Source: Serinus canaria (lineage: Eukaryota; Chordata; Aves; Passeriformes; Fringillidae). From it: a stretch of 64,000 nt of DNA. Where the stretch lies: NCBI RefSeq assembly GCF_022539315.1, contig NC_066316.1, positions 99,628,179 through 99,692,178 on the forward strand. The letters run 5' to 3'. The translations under genes were made by a program, and so were the position numbers. The notes under the pieces are model-generated. The model ran no database searches and was not told the origin of the DNA. It saw nothing but the letters and a program-made list of their open reading frames with translations. Shown in pieces: positions 37,695 to 49,602 of the stretch (position 1 is its first letter; each line of letters begins with the position of its first letter).

Positions 37695-40600
37695 ATTTGA
37701 AATTATCAGATACCTGATAGATATACAAAGGAAAAACCATTTCTGAGACTGTCCATTTTAACATGTCCCTATATTTTGTTGGGTTGTTTAATTTTCTAAA
37801 GTTCATTTTTAGCCTTCTGTTCATTCATGCTTGGATGCTGCACAAACAATGAAATCTTAGGCAACTACTAAAAAATCCAACAAAAACATAATAACAATCC
37901 AAAGAAACAATGGCCAGTAAAAATGAAGTCAGATTCAACCGCCCAAATTATGATTATGCCAGTGTAATATTTTGCATTTAAACTAACACAGCTAAATAAT
38001 TTTTAGCTCAGTACTTCTGAAACTCCTTTGTGATACACCCTTAGAATGGAAAATCAATGGGAAAAAAGGAATTAAAGAAAAAACTAATTTAAGAAAATGC
38101 ATGTGAGGTAGGGGTAGAGGCTTAATTTGTTAGAAAAGGAAAACACAAAGGCCCTAAAACTGTTGACTTACTGGCTAGGACATCTGCCTGTACGAGGACC
38201 AATTAAAGTTATTTCATCAATATGCAAATATAGGAATCAGCTCAGGCAGGTCAGAGGCTGGAGGGACAAGATCCTGAAGCATTATGTATAGGTTATTCCT
38301 ATTTGTTATCTGAAAGCTGAATGGCACACTTGATCCTTCATGCACAAAAAAATAAAACTGTTTTCCCTCTAGCTCACCATTTTCTGAAAGCACAGTTTAT
38401 TTTGCACAATCATATTGACAAACAAACAGCCAGACCTGTTTGCAGAGGACTAGGACCTCTTCTGTGGGCAGCAGTTCCTTCCACTAATAATTTCTCTGGG
38501 GGGACAAAGAGCTCTCATACACAATGTACAGATGAGATTGTGTTTCCCTGTCTCTCTAGCACTTGTAATCAAGCTTCCAGTCCTTCCTGTTCTGAAGAGA
38601 GCAATTTGATGCAGCTGTGCTGTTGGAACGCAGTGATGTAAATCTGAGCTTGCCTGGCTACTTTGGCCTTTAGCTAGAACTGTACTGCACTTTACTTCTG
38701 CAGAGCAGTGTTGGCTTTTATGTGAGCAGTTCTGATGAAGGCTCTGTTACTAGGCTTTTCAGAGATTGCTAGGCTATTGAGAAGAAAAATCTCCCCAAAT
38801 TTGTTGTTCCCGTTCTCCTTTCGTCATTCCTCTGAAACAAAGACTAATAGGGAAAGTTTGGTGCAGATGCCAAAATAAAAATAATATTGTCAAATATATG
38901 CTATGCAAAACATATGTAGCAAACTGCATATGGCATACAGCATTATCCTTGATTCCTATTAAAAATTCATTGGAGGAAACAAAACATGTAGTTGTGTTGG
39001 GAACAAAACTGTATTTACTTGTTAGTGTGGATCTGTTAGGTTCCTAATGGGATATCAGTGGCCTTAGCAGAGCTGCAAGAGGTGAGGGAACAAACACACT
39101 CCTTTGGAGTGCAGCATTAGTCAGAGGAGTAACAGAAAACCCCCTCACTCCTCCTTCCCTGTGCCAATAACTCATTGTAAAGAACTGAAGGTGACTACTA
39201 GGGACAGAGAAAAGGGGTAGCTTTAAACAAGACTGATAGGGGAAGCCTGAGACCTGGCCTGTGTTTTCTGGCTCCTGGAAACTAACTCTCCTGCCTGCTG
39301 CACAGATTCTTGACTTGTCATCCAAAGAAAATCCCTCTCAGAAGGTGGGTGCATACAGTTTTAAAATTCATCCAGGGTATATTTAGGGTTTTCAAGTCTC
39401 TAGTTGTGGTTTTAATGCTAGGAGTTTCTTTAAAGCTTTTAGGCCAACTTTCATTGAAAACATTAAAACACAGCTATACCTGATTTATATTTTTTAAGAG
39501 TTCTCTCTCTCGTACCCCCAGCTAAAGCATAAACTTCACAAAAATGTTGTGCTCAGCAATTCAGTAAACTTTAAATTGTTTGTATGTACCCAGTGCTGAA
39601 GTTCCTCACTTACTCCAGTTGTGTCTCTGACACTGGCTGGGTTGGTATGGGTTAGGTCCTTCAGGAGCGTGCAGAGCTCAGCCAGAGGACCCCTTGCTCT
39701 TCCCCGTCACATTTCAGCACCTGATCTTGTTACTTGAGGCTGAGAAGATGAGAAAGCCACTCCTCATGCAGATTTCCAAAGGACAGGCTCTATTCAGAGG
39801 TCTGACCAAGTGTTTTAAGAAGACAGTTCCCTGCCAGTGCCTGGGGAACTGTTTCCCAACTGGCAAGGCATGGGCTACAGTCGCTTTTCTTGCAAATGAG
39901 TGGGGCCTCCAGCTGTGGAATGGCTGCATAAGCTTTTGGCTGGAGCAGAGGAGGAAATTCACCTTCCTTTTCCTTGCCTTAATTTTCCATGGTTTTGATT
40001 TATTTATTTTTTATGTGAGATGTATTGTGAAATGTTGAGCAATACCTTCCTAGCTATGTCACTGTTCTGGCCAGCTGACATTATTAAGCCTGCTGCTAAT
40101 TTCTTCCCTCTGTCTTGCATTCCTGTCTCTTTGTGAGGTGAGGTGGGGGTGGAGGCTTTCCCCAGGAGCAGAGGCTGGTGCCCTGCAGGGCGTTGGGAGC
40201 CACCCCAGCTCTGCCCTGGAGTGTTTCAGTGGGGACTACTCACATCAAGCAGCTGTTCACTCAGCCAGCTACTCGCCTCTTGAACATCTCCAGTGGAGCC
40301 AAAAATAAACCTGTGGATCAATTCAGCTCCCACTGAGTTTGATGGAATGTTTTCCATTGATTTCTAATGAGATCTGGATGACAAGCATTTCTGCAGAGAA
40401 GCCCTGTCTCTCGCCTAGAGGGAGGAGAAACTAACATGTGGTTTCTCCTTTTCACATAGGGTTATTCCCCCAAATCTTGCAAATAAGTGAGTATGTAGCC
40501 TGTGGAGCAAAGGAGACCCAGTGGTCCATAGACTTTAACATTGACAGTGTTGGCTCCCCAGCCCCGTGAGTGTAGCTATTCAGTATTATAACATTCAAAA

Positions 40601-43600
40601 TAATTATACCTTTGAAATACTTCATTTGAAGTTGAAATTACTTTCTTTCATGAACTGTTTCTAATTATTGTACTTCAAGTGACAAATTAAATGTCATTTG
40701 AAGCAATTATACCAAATACTCAAAAAATTATACCTAGGTATGTCAATTAATATAATTAAGTCAAAAGTTACATTTCACAGCTGATTCAGCTTTTCCATTG
40801 CAGCCTTGAAATTGCTCATGAATTGAAAGCAACATTTGAACAAATCTCTAGCAAACCTGAACACTAAATAACTTATTTATTTTTATGCATTTATTAGAAA
40901 AATTGGGAAAAGCATGTGTGATCCTATATGAATAAGAAGGAATAATATAGTGTTCTTTTTCAGAAGCTGGGTTTTTTTTCCCCATTTAACTTCAATGATT
41001 TTGTTTGTCAAAGGTCCATAAAGGAACTCGTTGTTCCTGAGCCTCCACTGTTTCTTCATGGAAAAAGCAAACAAACATATTCTAAAGGGATTTATGTGTT
41101 AGTTTTAGTTTCACAATGGATATAATGTAGAGATTCAAGTGAGGCAACAGCATGCCAGCTTGCTCCTTTCTAAATAGCCCCTAAAACACTGCTACCCTTT
41201 CTTGAACCACTTGGTTAATGAGAAACTGGGGTCAGTAGTCTTCCTTCCTTAGAAAGAAAAACAGATCATGAAGCCTGCATTTTTGATGTGCAAAGCTCCA
41301 CACCTCTGGGCACAGGCAGACAAGAGAGTAAACTTTCTTCGATAATTGCTCTGAGTTGCTTCAGTGTGCTTCTCTACCTGTATTTACACTCCTCAGGCTT
41401 GTTTTTTTGCCTGTCACAGAAACTGCCTGGTCTACCTGGTTAAAAATTTACCCAGACTTGCTGTATTGTGGTGTTTTGGTTGACATCCCCTGTAAAAGGT
41501 ACATGATCTTTATTGAATGCAAGAGAGCTGATCAGTCCAGTCTGGTGACAGTGGTGACAGCTGATCACCAGGCAGGTGACAGTGCCCAAACTCAGTTTTT
41601 ACAGCTGTGTTCATTCATGCTACTGAGAGAGCAGCCAGTGCTGCCAAGGAGAAGGGCTGAGCCTGAGGGGTGGTGCAGGGGTGCACCAGAAAAGCCGTGA
41701 CACTGCACAGAGAGCGTGAAACGCACAGCAGCACTCAGCTCCCCTTGAGCACCCAGGGGACAGCAGTGTGATCACTGGCTACGGCACAGCTCCCCAAAAA
41801 CAGCCCTGAAGGACTTACCTTTCACAAGGAATTTTATGCCAGTAATTTTTTTATAGCATTGGAAATTAACAAGATTAAACCAACAAAAGTGTCATGAAGT
41901 ATAATCCTGTGACCTTTTGAAACTCTTCTGATTTCTAAATTTTCTTGAATCGTAATAATGCATCCGTGGTCCAAAAAGCCTATCTATATCTGAGAAAAAG
42001 TGCTACACATTGACAAAATTAAGGGAGAGAGCATGAGCCATAGATAGAATCTCGAGTTCTGAAAAGGTGCTGAAATTACAGCACAAGAGACAGGTGGTAC
42101 TCATTAACTCACAGATCAAATTCCATGTGTTTTGTCTTCTCTCCTTGCTGGTTAGTTTCCGTAATCGAAAATAAAAATAATCTAAAAGGAATGTATATTG
42201 TGCTCATCCTTTCATATGAATGCATTAGTCCCTCATGCTCTTGTAAAGGATGAGTTACAATGTTTGACCTACGGTTTGGAACCCAGTGTGGGATGCAGGT
42301 GCAGAGACACCATAATAATGAAGGCTATGGTGAAAATACCCCTACAGATAAATACTCACAATGGGGAACCCTGAGACAAAATGAATGTTTCAGAAAACTA
42401 GCAGTGCAAGAAGCTGTGAAAGACCAGGGACTAATCACCATGTCGAGAGAGTTTCACATTGCCACAGTGGTGAACAGTTTAAAAAATAAATGTACATTGT
42501 TAAGTGTACATGTCAAAAAGATCCATCTAGATGTAAAATAAGAGATCTATGCCATGTAAAATGATAATGGAGAAATGTGCATACATTTGTTTTTTTTCTG
42601 GAAAGCTGTCTGTGCTTGCAGTTGATTTTGAACTGAACAAAGGAGGGAGGTTAAAAGACCCTTTTCCAAACAATTGTCCAGTGAAAAATGATAAAACTTA
42701 GTGACTTCAGTATAAGCTAATACCTGGACAGATTAGGAAGTCAGACAGAAAAAAGGGAAATGTGGCACCTATGTTTATTTTATTAAAATTTTAAAAGTAA
42801 TTGAATATGAAAAAAGAAAACAGAGCCACATTATAATTACTGTTAAAAAATTTAATTATTTGGGTAAATGTTTCTGAAAACACAGGGTATTAATATGTAC
42901 ATTAGCATATTTAATTGACAACTAGGATAAAGATTCTATAATTAGTCTCTTGAGACTAATGGAATATTAAGCTATCTCCTGGATACTTATTTCTACTTGG
43001 GTTTTTCATTTCTATTTAAAATAAAAACAAACAAACAAACCAACAGGCAAAAAACCCCTAAAATTCCTAACTAGGAGCACCACAAAAATAGATTAAAAAT
43101 TATTTACTCAATAAAAATAAGGGAGTATTACCAGGCAGATATTTAAAAGGTGTGGGCATGAAGGCATGTTTAGGGCAACTTGCAGTTGAAAGTATTTTGA
43201 AGGGGTTTGGGGGATTTTATGAATTTAGGACCTGATAAAGACAGGTAAAGACAGATGGGGAAATGAGCAACAGAAAAGCATTTGCATTCATGATACTGCA
43301 CTCATCACTTGACAGTCTAGGGAGACTTCAAATGCTACTCTGTTTTAATGAAACATCCTTTTAATATCATGCCATTGTTTCAGTTCCAACTCAATGGCAA
43401 ATGGTGGGTCTGGAATTCACAGGTATCATTTGTGTGGATTCCTTGATTGCTAGTACACTGATTTGGTTGATGGAAAGTTGAGAAAACAGCTCATCTTTGA
43501 CAAACTACAGCCAGAGAGCTGGAAGATGACTTTGCTAAGTTACATGCTCATTTTCTCTAATGGCAGACATGATAAAAATAAACTTACAAAAGGTAAATAG

Positions 43601-46600
43601 CCACAACAGCCTTCTCACATAATTTCCCCCCCCCCATAATTTAAGTGTACTAGAATATCTTTTAGCATTCACAGTATTTTCCATCTACTTGCCAGTTATT
43701 ATCATGATATTTTTATTAGCCAGATTCCTGATATTAAAGTAATCAAGGGGGTCTGGACAAAATGCTCTGCACGTGATGTGAAGTCCTTCACAGGTGTTAT
43801 ACCATAAGGTCTGGAAAGCCAGTCTGAAGGCAGCTGGGGCAAACAACCTAACTCTCTTCAGTCTTTCTCTTGGTAGGCAAAGCATTAACATTTAAAAATT
43901 CTCATCTGAATTTTATTGAATAAACTCTAAATACTGCATCAAATTCCCTGTAAATTGCTCTGTGAGGGCAAAAGCAGCCTTGTGATTGGTGGCACTTGTC
44001 AGAACAGGATAAAAGCCCTTTAATTGACCCTGATCTTTCCCACTATTTTTACTTCCTAACCAGGTTGGTGTTATATACATATACACAAGTGTACCTAAAT
44101 AAAATATTTGTGAATTAAATTATAATTGGTGACTGAAATTAGAACACCTGACACTATTTGTCCATTTACAAACAGATTGTCTTTCTCCTAATATTTAGTG
44201 AGGCTTTTTATCAAATCAGGACCTTGTTCCTCCTTGCTAAAAGCTCAATGAACTGTGTTTTGTTTACCTGTCTTCTGACTGGCTTTAATGATACCTGCTA
44301 ATTATATGTTACTTTATAAGCATTTAATTAAGCCTGGAAATAGTCCAACTTGAAAGAACATATTTCCTTATCCCTATCTGAGAGATAGATATCAGAAGTG
44401 TAGATAGGACAAGCAATTTACCTATGAAATAAAGGCACACGATTCTGATTGTCAAACATATTTTCATGCTAAATTTAATTCACAGTCGTGCCTACAGGAA
44501 ATGCATTAAATACTGAAAAATAAGTCTTGATAAAGTATTTCCCAAATAAAACTTTAGGTTCTGTAAAACATTTTTATTGAGTAAATCAAATGCCCCATGC
44601 AAAATAATATACTACTATCTTAATAGATTCCTTAATCAGAAACTTAAGTACTATCTTTCATGAAAGTTCATTAGCCATGAAAGAAAAGTTTAGCCATCTC
44701 TCCCTCAGACATCTTATTTATAAAACACATCAAACATGTACCACACATGTGGACATCACAAACCCAAGGATGCTTTGTTGGAGCTTTCTTGTTGGTGCTT
44801 GCTTGAGGTTAAGTGTCAATATGCTCCTAAAATTCTTCTTCCTGGTGCTGCTTGTGAGGTGCACACACATGTATTCTTCAAACAATGATTTAGGGTCAGT
44901 TAGGCAAATCTCTATCTAGCTGGTGCATCTGTCAAAGTGTAAGAAAATTTTTCCAGTGTCCTCATTGCTCTTCTCCAGGTTTACTGTGTTGGTAAAAGTT
45001 ATTCTACTTTAGGTCCATAATTGCCTGGCCAATACTTCTTTTTCAAGGAATTTTAATGACTGAGATATAGGGAGTGGGGTATAATGAAATTCTGATGACC
45101 AATGGCAACAGTAAAGATTACTTAGACAAAGCACAAGCACCAATATTAATATTCTTTTTTTGTACCTATTTTAAATGTTAAGTGCCTTTCATCATTATAG
45201 TAAACCAAACTGATTTAATATGAGCAAATTTTATAGTAGAAGAAACAAAATGTATGTAAATGTGAAAGTCTTATCTCCTGTCAGCCTTAAAGAATAATCT
45301 ATTATCTGAGTTACTCTGAAATTCTGATTTACTCCAGTTCTCTGCATCCCAATGGATTTTTCAGATATTGATTTGAATATGACTGCACACAATTAAAACA
45401 AATTATTTCCCAAGAGTCTATGAAGCTATTTACCATTTTGCCTCAATAGCTAGCTGCCATAATTTTCCAGCCCAGAGCCTTGCAATTCTTTCATTTGTTA
45501 AATATGTTAAAACAATTATTTTTTGTTTCATTTGTCAGCTGTGACTCTAATATATATTTCTTTCTTCCTTGATATTGTACATTTGTTCTCTTCTGAGTTA
45601 AATGACAACTGCCTTTTCTTATTCAAATCCTTTTCTTCTTTGACCTTTAAACCTACTTCCTCACAAGACTCAATACCAAGTTTTCTGTCTTCCTTAATTA
45701 TAAAGACAATCAAGAAAACACTGAAAGTGATTTTAACTGAATATAGGCTTAAATGGAATAAAGTATGGGCATAAAGAAAGTAAAAAAGAAAACAGTTATA
45801 AGTTCAACATAGAACAATTCTTGAGTACTTGACCCAAGCCAACTCTCTGTTTAAGAGCTGTAAAAGAGGTATCAGTCATATGAAAGATGAGATGAAACTC
45901 AAACCACGCTTAGACAGCAATTCTAATCAAATGAAAGAAAGCTTTAAATTTTATTTGGAGAGGACTGGGAATAAATATGCATGGGAAATTAAAAGGTAGA
46001 TTCCTATGCACAGACTTGGAGTGGGAAAGGGAGGAAGTAGGAGACTACAGCAGTGATAACTGAGAGGAAGAATAATTGGGAAAACTAATACGTTTATGCA
46101 GAAATGTCAGAGGCATGAAAGCTAACAGAAAGAACTACAAGATTTAGAGCATCTGTAAAGCTATGATGTACATGACACCAGGACATGGTGATACAGAACA
46201 CTAGAACAGTTACAGGAAAGCTTGGCTTGCTTAATAAATACAGCTAGAAGAAATGGGATGAAATGTCATGTCATCTAATTAAGATTATGTATAGTCATTA
46301 AGAAGCTCAAGAGGATACAAGAAGACAATTTGCTGAAAACCTTTCAGTAAAGACAAAAGCTTAAAAAAGGAGAGTTATCAAGCTATATGTCCATTATGGA
46401 TCACCTAATCAAAAATCCCTTTTTTTTCTTAAGCATATTAAGGATTGTAACTGGAAGAAATGGAAAGCTGTGTCACACTGGTTAATAGGAAAGAAAGTAT
46501 AGAAAGAGAAAAAATATCCTTCAAACTCTTAGGAAAAAAGAGATAAAACCTCTTTTAAAGTTTTAATATTTTTGCAGGGTCATAGTGCAGAGAAATGGGG

Positions 46601-47572
46601 AGGAATGGGGAGAAATCTCCTCCTTATGCAGAAAAAATGGTGTACTGGCCAGTAGGGCAAGGAGCACTTGCAACTGCCCCAGTATATGTGGGGCTGCATT
46701 CCCATTTGATATGTCTCCAGATAGAAATAAGCTACATTTTTCTTGCCTATGTGTGCTTACAGTGTGCAGTTCTCAAATTATATTGAGAAGAAATTGTATT
46801 GAACTTCAATGCCTGTCTCTGAATAGTTTGCATTTCAAAAGCATCTGTAGATATCAAAGGTAAATAATGCAACAGATACCAGTCATTCAATAGCCTCATT
46901 AAAGTAATTGCTGTGTTTAAATCGGAAAATTTAGAGGTATTTTTATACTTCGTGGTGTCCACTGAGAAAAGAAGTTTATATGTGTAAGTATTTGTGGGGC
47001 TTTATATTTTCAGTTTAAGAACTTTATTCAGGGAAAAGAAGGCCTGGTGAATATGAATGTTTGAAATGACTGGGTCCTAACTCTAAAACTGTCTCTTCAC
47101 CTCTAAGGTTCACCTCTCAGTAGTGTCTGCAGGCAGTCTGCTGAATTCTCCTTCGCACACTACAAGAGCCTAGATACAGGCTCATGATGAGAAGACTGGC
47201 CAGAATGGGAGCTGAAGGAGAAACAGTTTTGCTAAAACTTTAAATGGAGAAATAAATATGCTTAGGAAAATTAAATGTTGGAAGATAGAAAATTAATGAT
47301 ACAATAATAGAAAACCCCAAAACAACAGGACTTGCAGGTAGGGCTTCTTAATAAGGTAATGTGAAAATTAGTAAACCATATGAGATCTGACTATTGCTGT
47401 ATAATGGTGAACTGTCCCAAAATAAACAAATAAGAGAGAGTAATCATAAAAGTAGACTTCTAAAGCTACATTAGATATTCACTGCTTATCTGAATGGTTT
47501 TTAAAAGCATCATAAAAAATGTAGAAACATATAATGAAGGGCAAGTGAAAAATGCGGAAAATATGTAAAATT
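37695..47572. other. Unique AT-rich non-coding DNA
   Basis: Nearly ten kilobases with no supportable gene. Scattered frames up to 114 codons (for example 39694-40038, 41356-41700) match no family I know. It contains a small AAAC run near 43022-43041, a C run near 43627-43635 and a 9-bp-arm hairpin at 42941-42960. The texture is typical of an avian gene desert or long intron. Confidence 0.55.
42941..42960. repeat. Short perfect hairpin, 9-bp arms
   Basis: ATTAGTCTC and GAGACTAAT are separated by two T residues. It is small and may be chance in AT-rich DNA. Confidence 0.85.
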
Positions 47573-47730
47573 ACAAACAAAACCCCCAAAAACAAAAAAA
47601 AACCCCAACAAAACACAAAGAACCACAAAAAAAAAAAACACACACACACACAAAATCCCAAAACAAAACAACAACAACAACAACAACAAAAACCAAACCA
47701 AAAAAACTCCCAAAAAACACCAAGAAAAGA
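47573..47730 (+). repeat. A/C low-complexity tract
   Basis: About 150 bases composed mostly of A with C, including a short (CA)n run near 47638-47653 and an (AAC)n run near 47664-47691. The opposite strand gives artefactual F/C/V/L-rich open frames of 60-78 codons. Confidence 0.95.
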
Positions 47731-49201
47731 AGAATTCTTTTCTCATTCTGCTTTAAGAATAGAACAGTACCAGAAATAAGAAAATAACAAAGAGGAAGTA
47801 ATTATCCAGTTCGACATGGAAAATGATAAAACTGACTAATTCAGAGAAAGCTACAGCACTCCACTCCATATGAGCATCATTTAAAAATAATAATAACAAC
47901 AGAAATTAAAAATCAGGTTAAATCTTGATTAGATAAATGATACACCTACTGCCATTTCAGAAGAGAGGAGTCCAGTCAAGAATTCAAAAAGAAAATATGA
48001 AATAATTGTTTTCCATCCCATAGCTTGTGGCAAAATACTTGACTACAAAGCATTCCATCTATGGACATAAAACTGAGGGAAAGGAGAACAAATTGTTATG
48101 TTGCCACAGCACAATCCTTCCTCAATATTGATACTATAGGGTAGAGATGACCAAAATTAAGATAATTTTTGGAAGATAGTTGTGTTAAACACAGCAAGTC
48201 CTAATGTGTCATTGGAGAAGCCTTCAGGATGGCCTTGGAGCAGTTTCTGAGACAGTGACCTTTTCAAGTAGAGGATAAGGTAGAAAATGCTCCATAAGGC
48301 TGGAGAAAGGCAAGCAATATACCTGGCCTTGAAAATGTGATCATGGTAAGCCTCACAAGGTGAAGAATTATGTTTTACATTTAATATCTATCAGGTGCAT
48401 TTATAATTTACCATAAACCAGCTTGGGTTGATGTGTGTGTGGTCAGGGGAGGTCACTGGATAATATATTTTACAAAAATCGTAATCAATGCTATCAACTA
48501 GATTTTGGAAAAAAAGAATCCACATATAAAATTTGAGAGTGACATTCAAAAAAATAAATTGGGTAAAAGAATAGAAGCTTTTGAGAGACAAAAAGAAAAA
48601 GGAGATTGCCTCAGCAAATAATAATTTGAGATTAAGACAAGTGCAAAGAGCACGTACTTACAACTTTGTACTTTTAGCAGTATAGCAGTATAGAGACTTA
48701 TGAGCTGTTGCCCACAAACAAAACATAAATCAACACAATGTCATGGTAAAAAAAGGTGAATCTTCTCCATATGCTAAGAATGTTGAATGTTGCATATGAG
48801 AGAGTTCTATTTGATGCACTCAGTGATGCCAGTGATGCAGCTGCTTAAACACCACATCCAGCACTGGACTTTCACAAACGTATGCAAATGCAGCATAGAG
48901 ATGTCTGAAAGAACAGCAACAAACAAAAGCTTAGAAAACACACAAAGAAAAGCTTGTGGGAGAGGGAGTTGAGTTTCTAGAAGAGCTTCTCGAGCAATAT
49001 GGAAGGAAAGACTTCAGCCACAAAGGGAGCTGGCAAGGGGATAGAAATCCCTTGTTTTACGTGGCCTATGAAGACACTAAGAAGGTATGTTTAGCAAAGA
49101 AAACAAAGGAAATATATGGGGGAAAAAGACATCCATTCTTGGTAATTTGTTCTTGGTCCTTTTGAGAGGCCCCAAGTGGTCTATAGACACTTCATGTCTG
49201 G
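47731..49201. other. Unique AT-rich non-coding DNA left of the solo LTR
   Basis: No gene or named repeat. The A-rich character continues. The segment directly left of the LTR (about 48980-49200) does not read as retroviral internal sequence. Confidence 0.55.
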
Positions 49202-49210
49202 ATATGGATG
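49202..49210 (+). repeat. Left copy of flanking direct repeat (target-site duplication)
   Basis: ATATGGATG lies immediately before the LTR's first TG, and an identical copy lies at 49594-49602. The real duplication may be only its last six bases (TGGATG) if the LTR ends in ATA. Confidence 0.8.
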
Positions 49211-49593
49211 TGTTGTCAACATATTTTATGAAAAATCCTTTACTTAGGATTTTTCCTTTCCTGGGAGCTGAGAAGCCTCAGAACAAACTAAACAATTCTT
49301 ATCTGCTGCTGTGGAATGCCACGGGAAAATCTGTGATTGGCCCCATCAGACTGTTTCCAATTAAGAGCCTATCACAATTCACCTGTTCGGCCCGTCTGGG
49401 GCTGAGAAGACTTCACTTTACACATTCCTATTCTATTCTTAGCTTAGCCTTCTTAGTGAAACCTTTCTCTTTACTCTTTTAGTATAGTTTCTATATCTTA
49501 TATATCCTATAATAATAAATCAAAGCCTTCTGATACATGGAGTCAACGTTGTCGTCTCTTCCCTCATCCTAAGACCTCAGAAAACCCGCAGTA
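49211..49593 (+). mobile_element. Solo LTR of a songbird-type endogenous retrovirus
   Basis: The LTR starts 'tgttgtcaacatattttatg', continues with the small inverted motif 'aaaaatcctttacttaggat' (about 49231-49250), then 'ttatctgctgctgtggaatg' near 49300 and 'tctgtgattggcccca', which carries an inverted CCAAT box. After a TA-rich promoter-like stretch (about 49480-49510) come AATAAA (49514-49519) and a U5-like end 'gtcgtctcttccctcatcct' (49551-49570) 'aagacc'. I recall this LTR well from songbird genomes, where such elements are placed with beta-like/ERVK retroviruses; the family name is not verified. Exact flanking repeats and the absence of a partner LTR or viral genes within the window identify a solo LTR made by LTR-LTR recombination. 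Orientation is plus, from the order TA-rich box, AATAAA, U5. The 131-codon frame at 49087-49482 crosses the left boundary and is spurious. It could still drive ectopic transcription; no evidence shows that it does. Confidence 0.88.
49514..49519 (+). promoter_or_regulatory. LTR polyadenylation signal AATAAA
   Basis: AATAAA sits about 75 bases before the LTR's right end, where the R region of this LTR type carries its poly(A) signal. It is intact, unlike those of the two older LTRs in the window. Confidence 0.65.
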
Positions 49594-49602
49594 ATATGGA
49601 TG
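49594..49602 (+). repeat. Right copy of flanking direct repeat (target-site duplication)
   Basis: ATATGGATG, identical to 49202-49210. See the left copy for the uncertainty over exact duplication length. Confidence 0.8.

Noticed and set aside
37423..37824. Long open frames (97-133 codons) with repeating KGREG or LPFPS
   Set aside because: They are the unavoidable translation of the GGGAA pentanucleotide repeat, which has no stops in any frame on the G strand.
39694..40038. 114-codon open frame with a hydrophobic C-terminal part
   Set aside because: Hydrophobicity follows T-rich codons; an antisense frame overlaps it and no family is recognised.
49087..49482. 131-codon open frame
   Set aside because: It crosses from host DNA into the solo LTR, so it is a chance frame created by the insertion.
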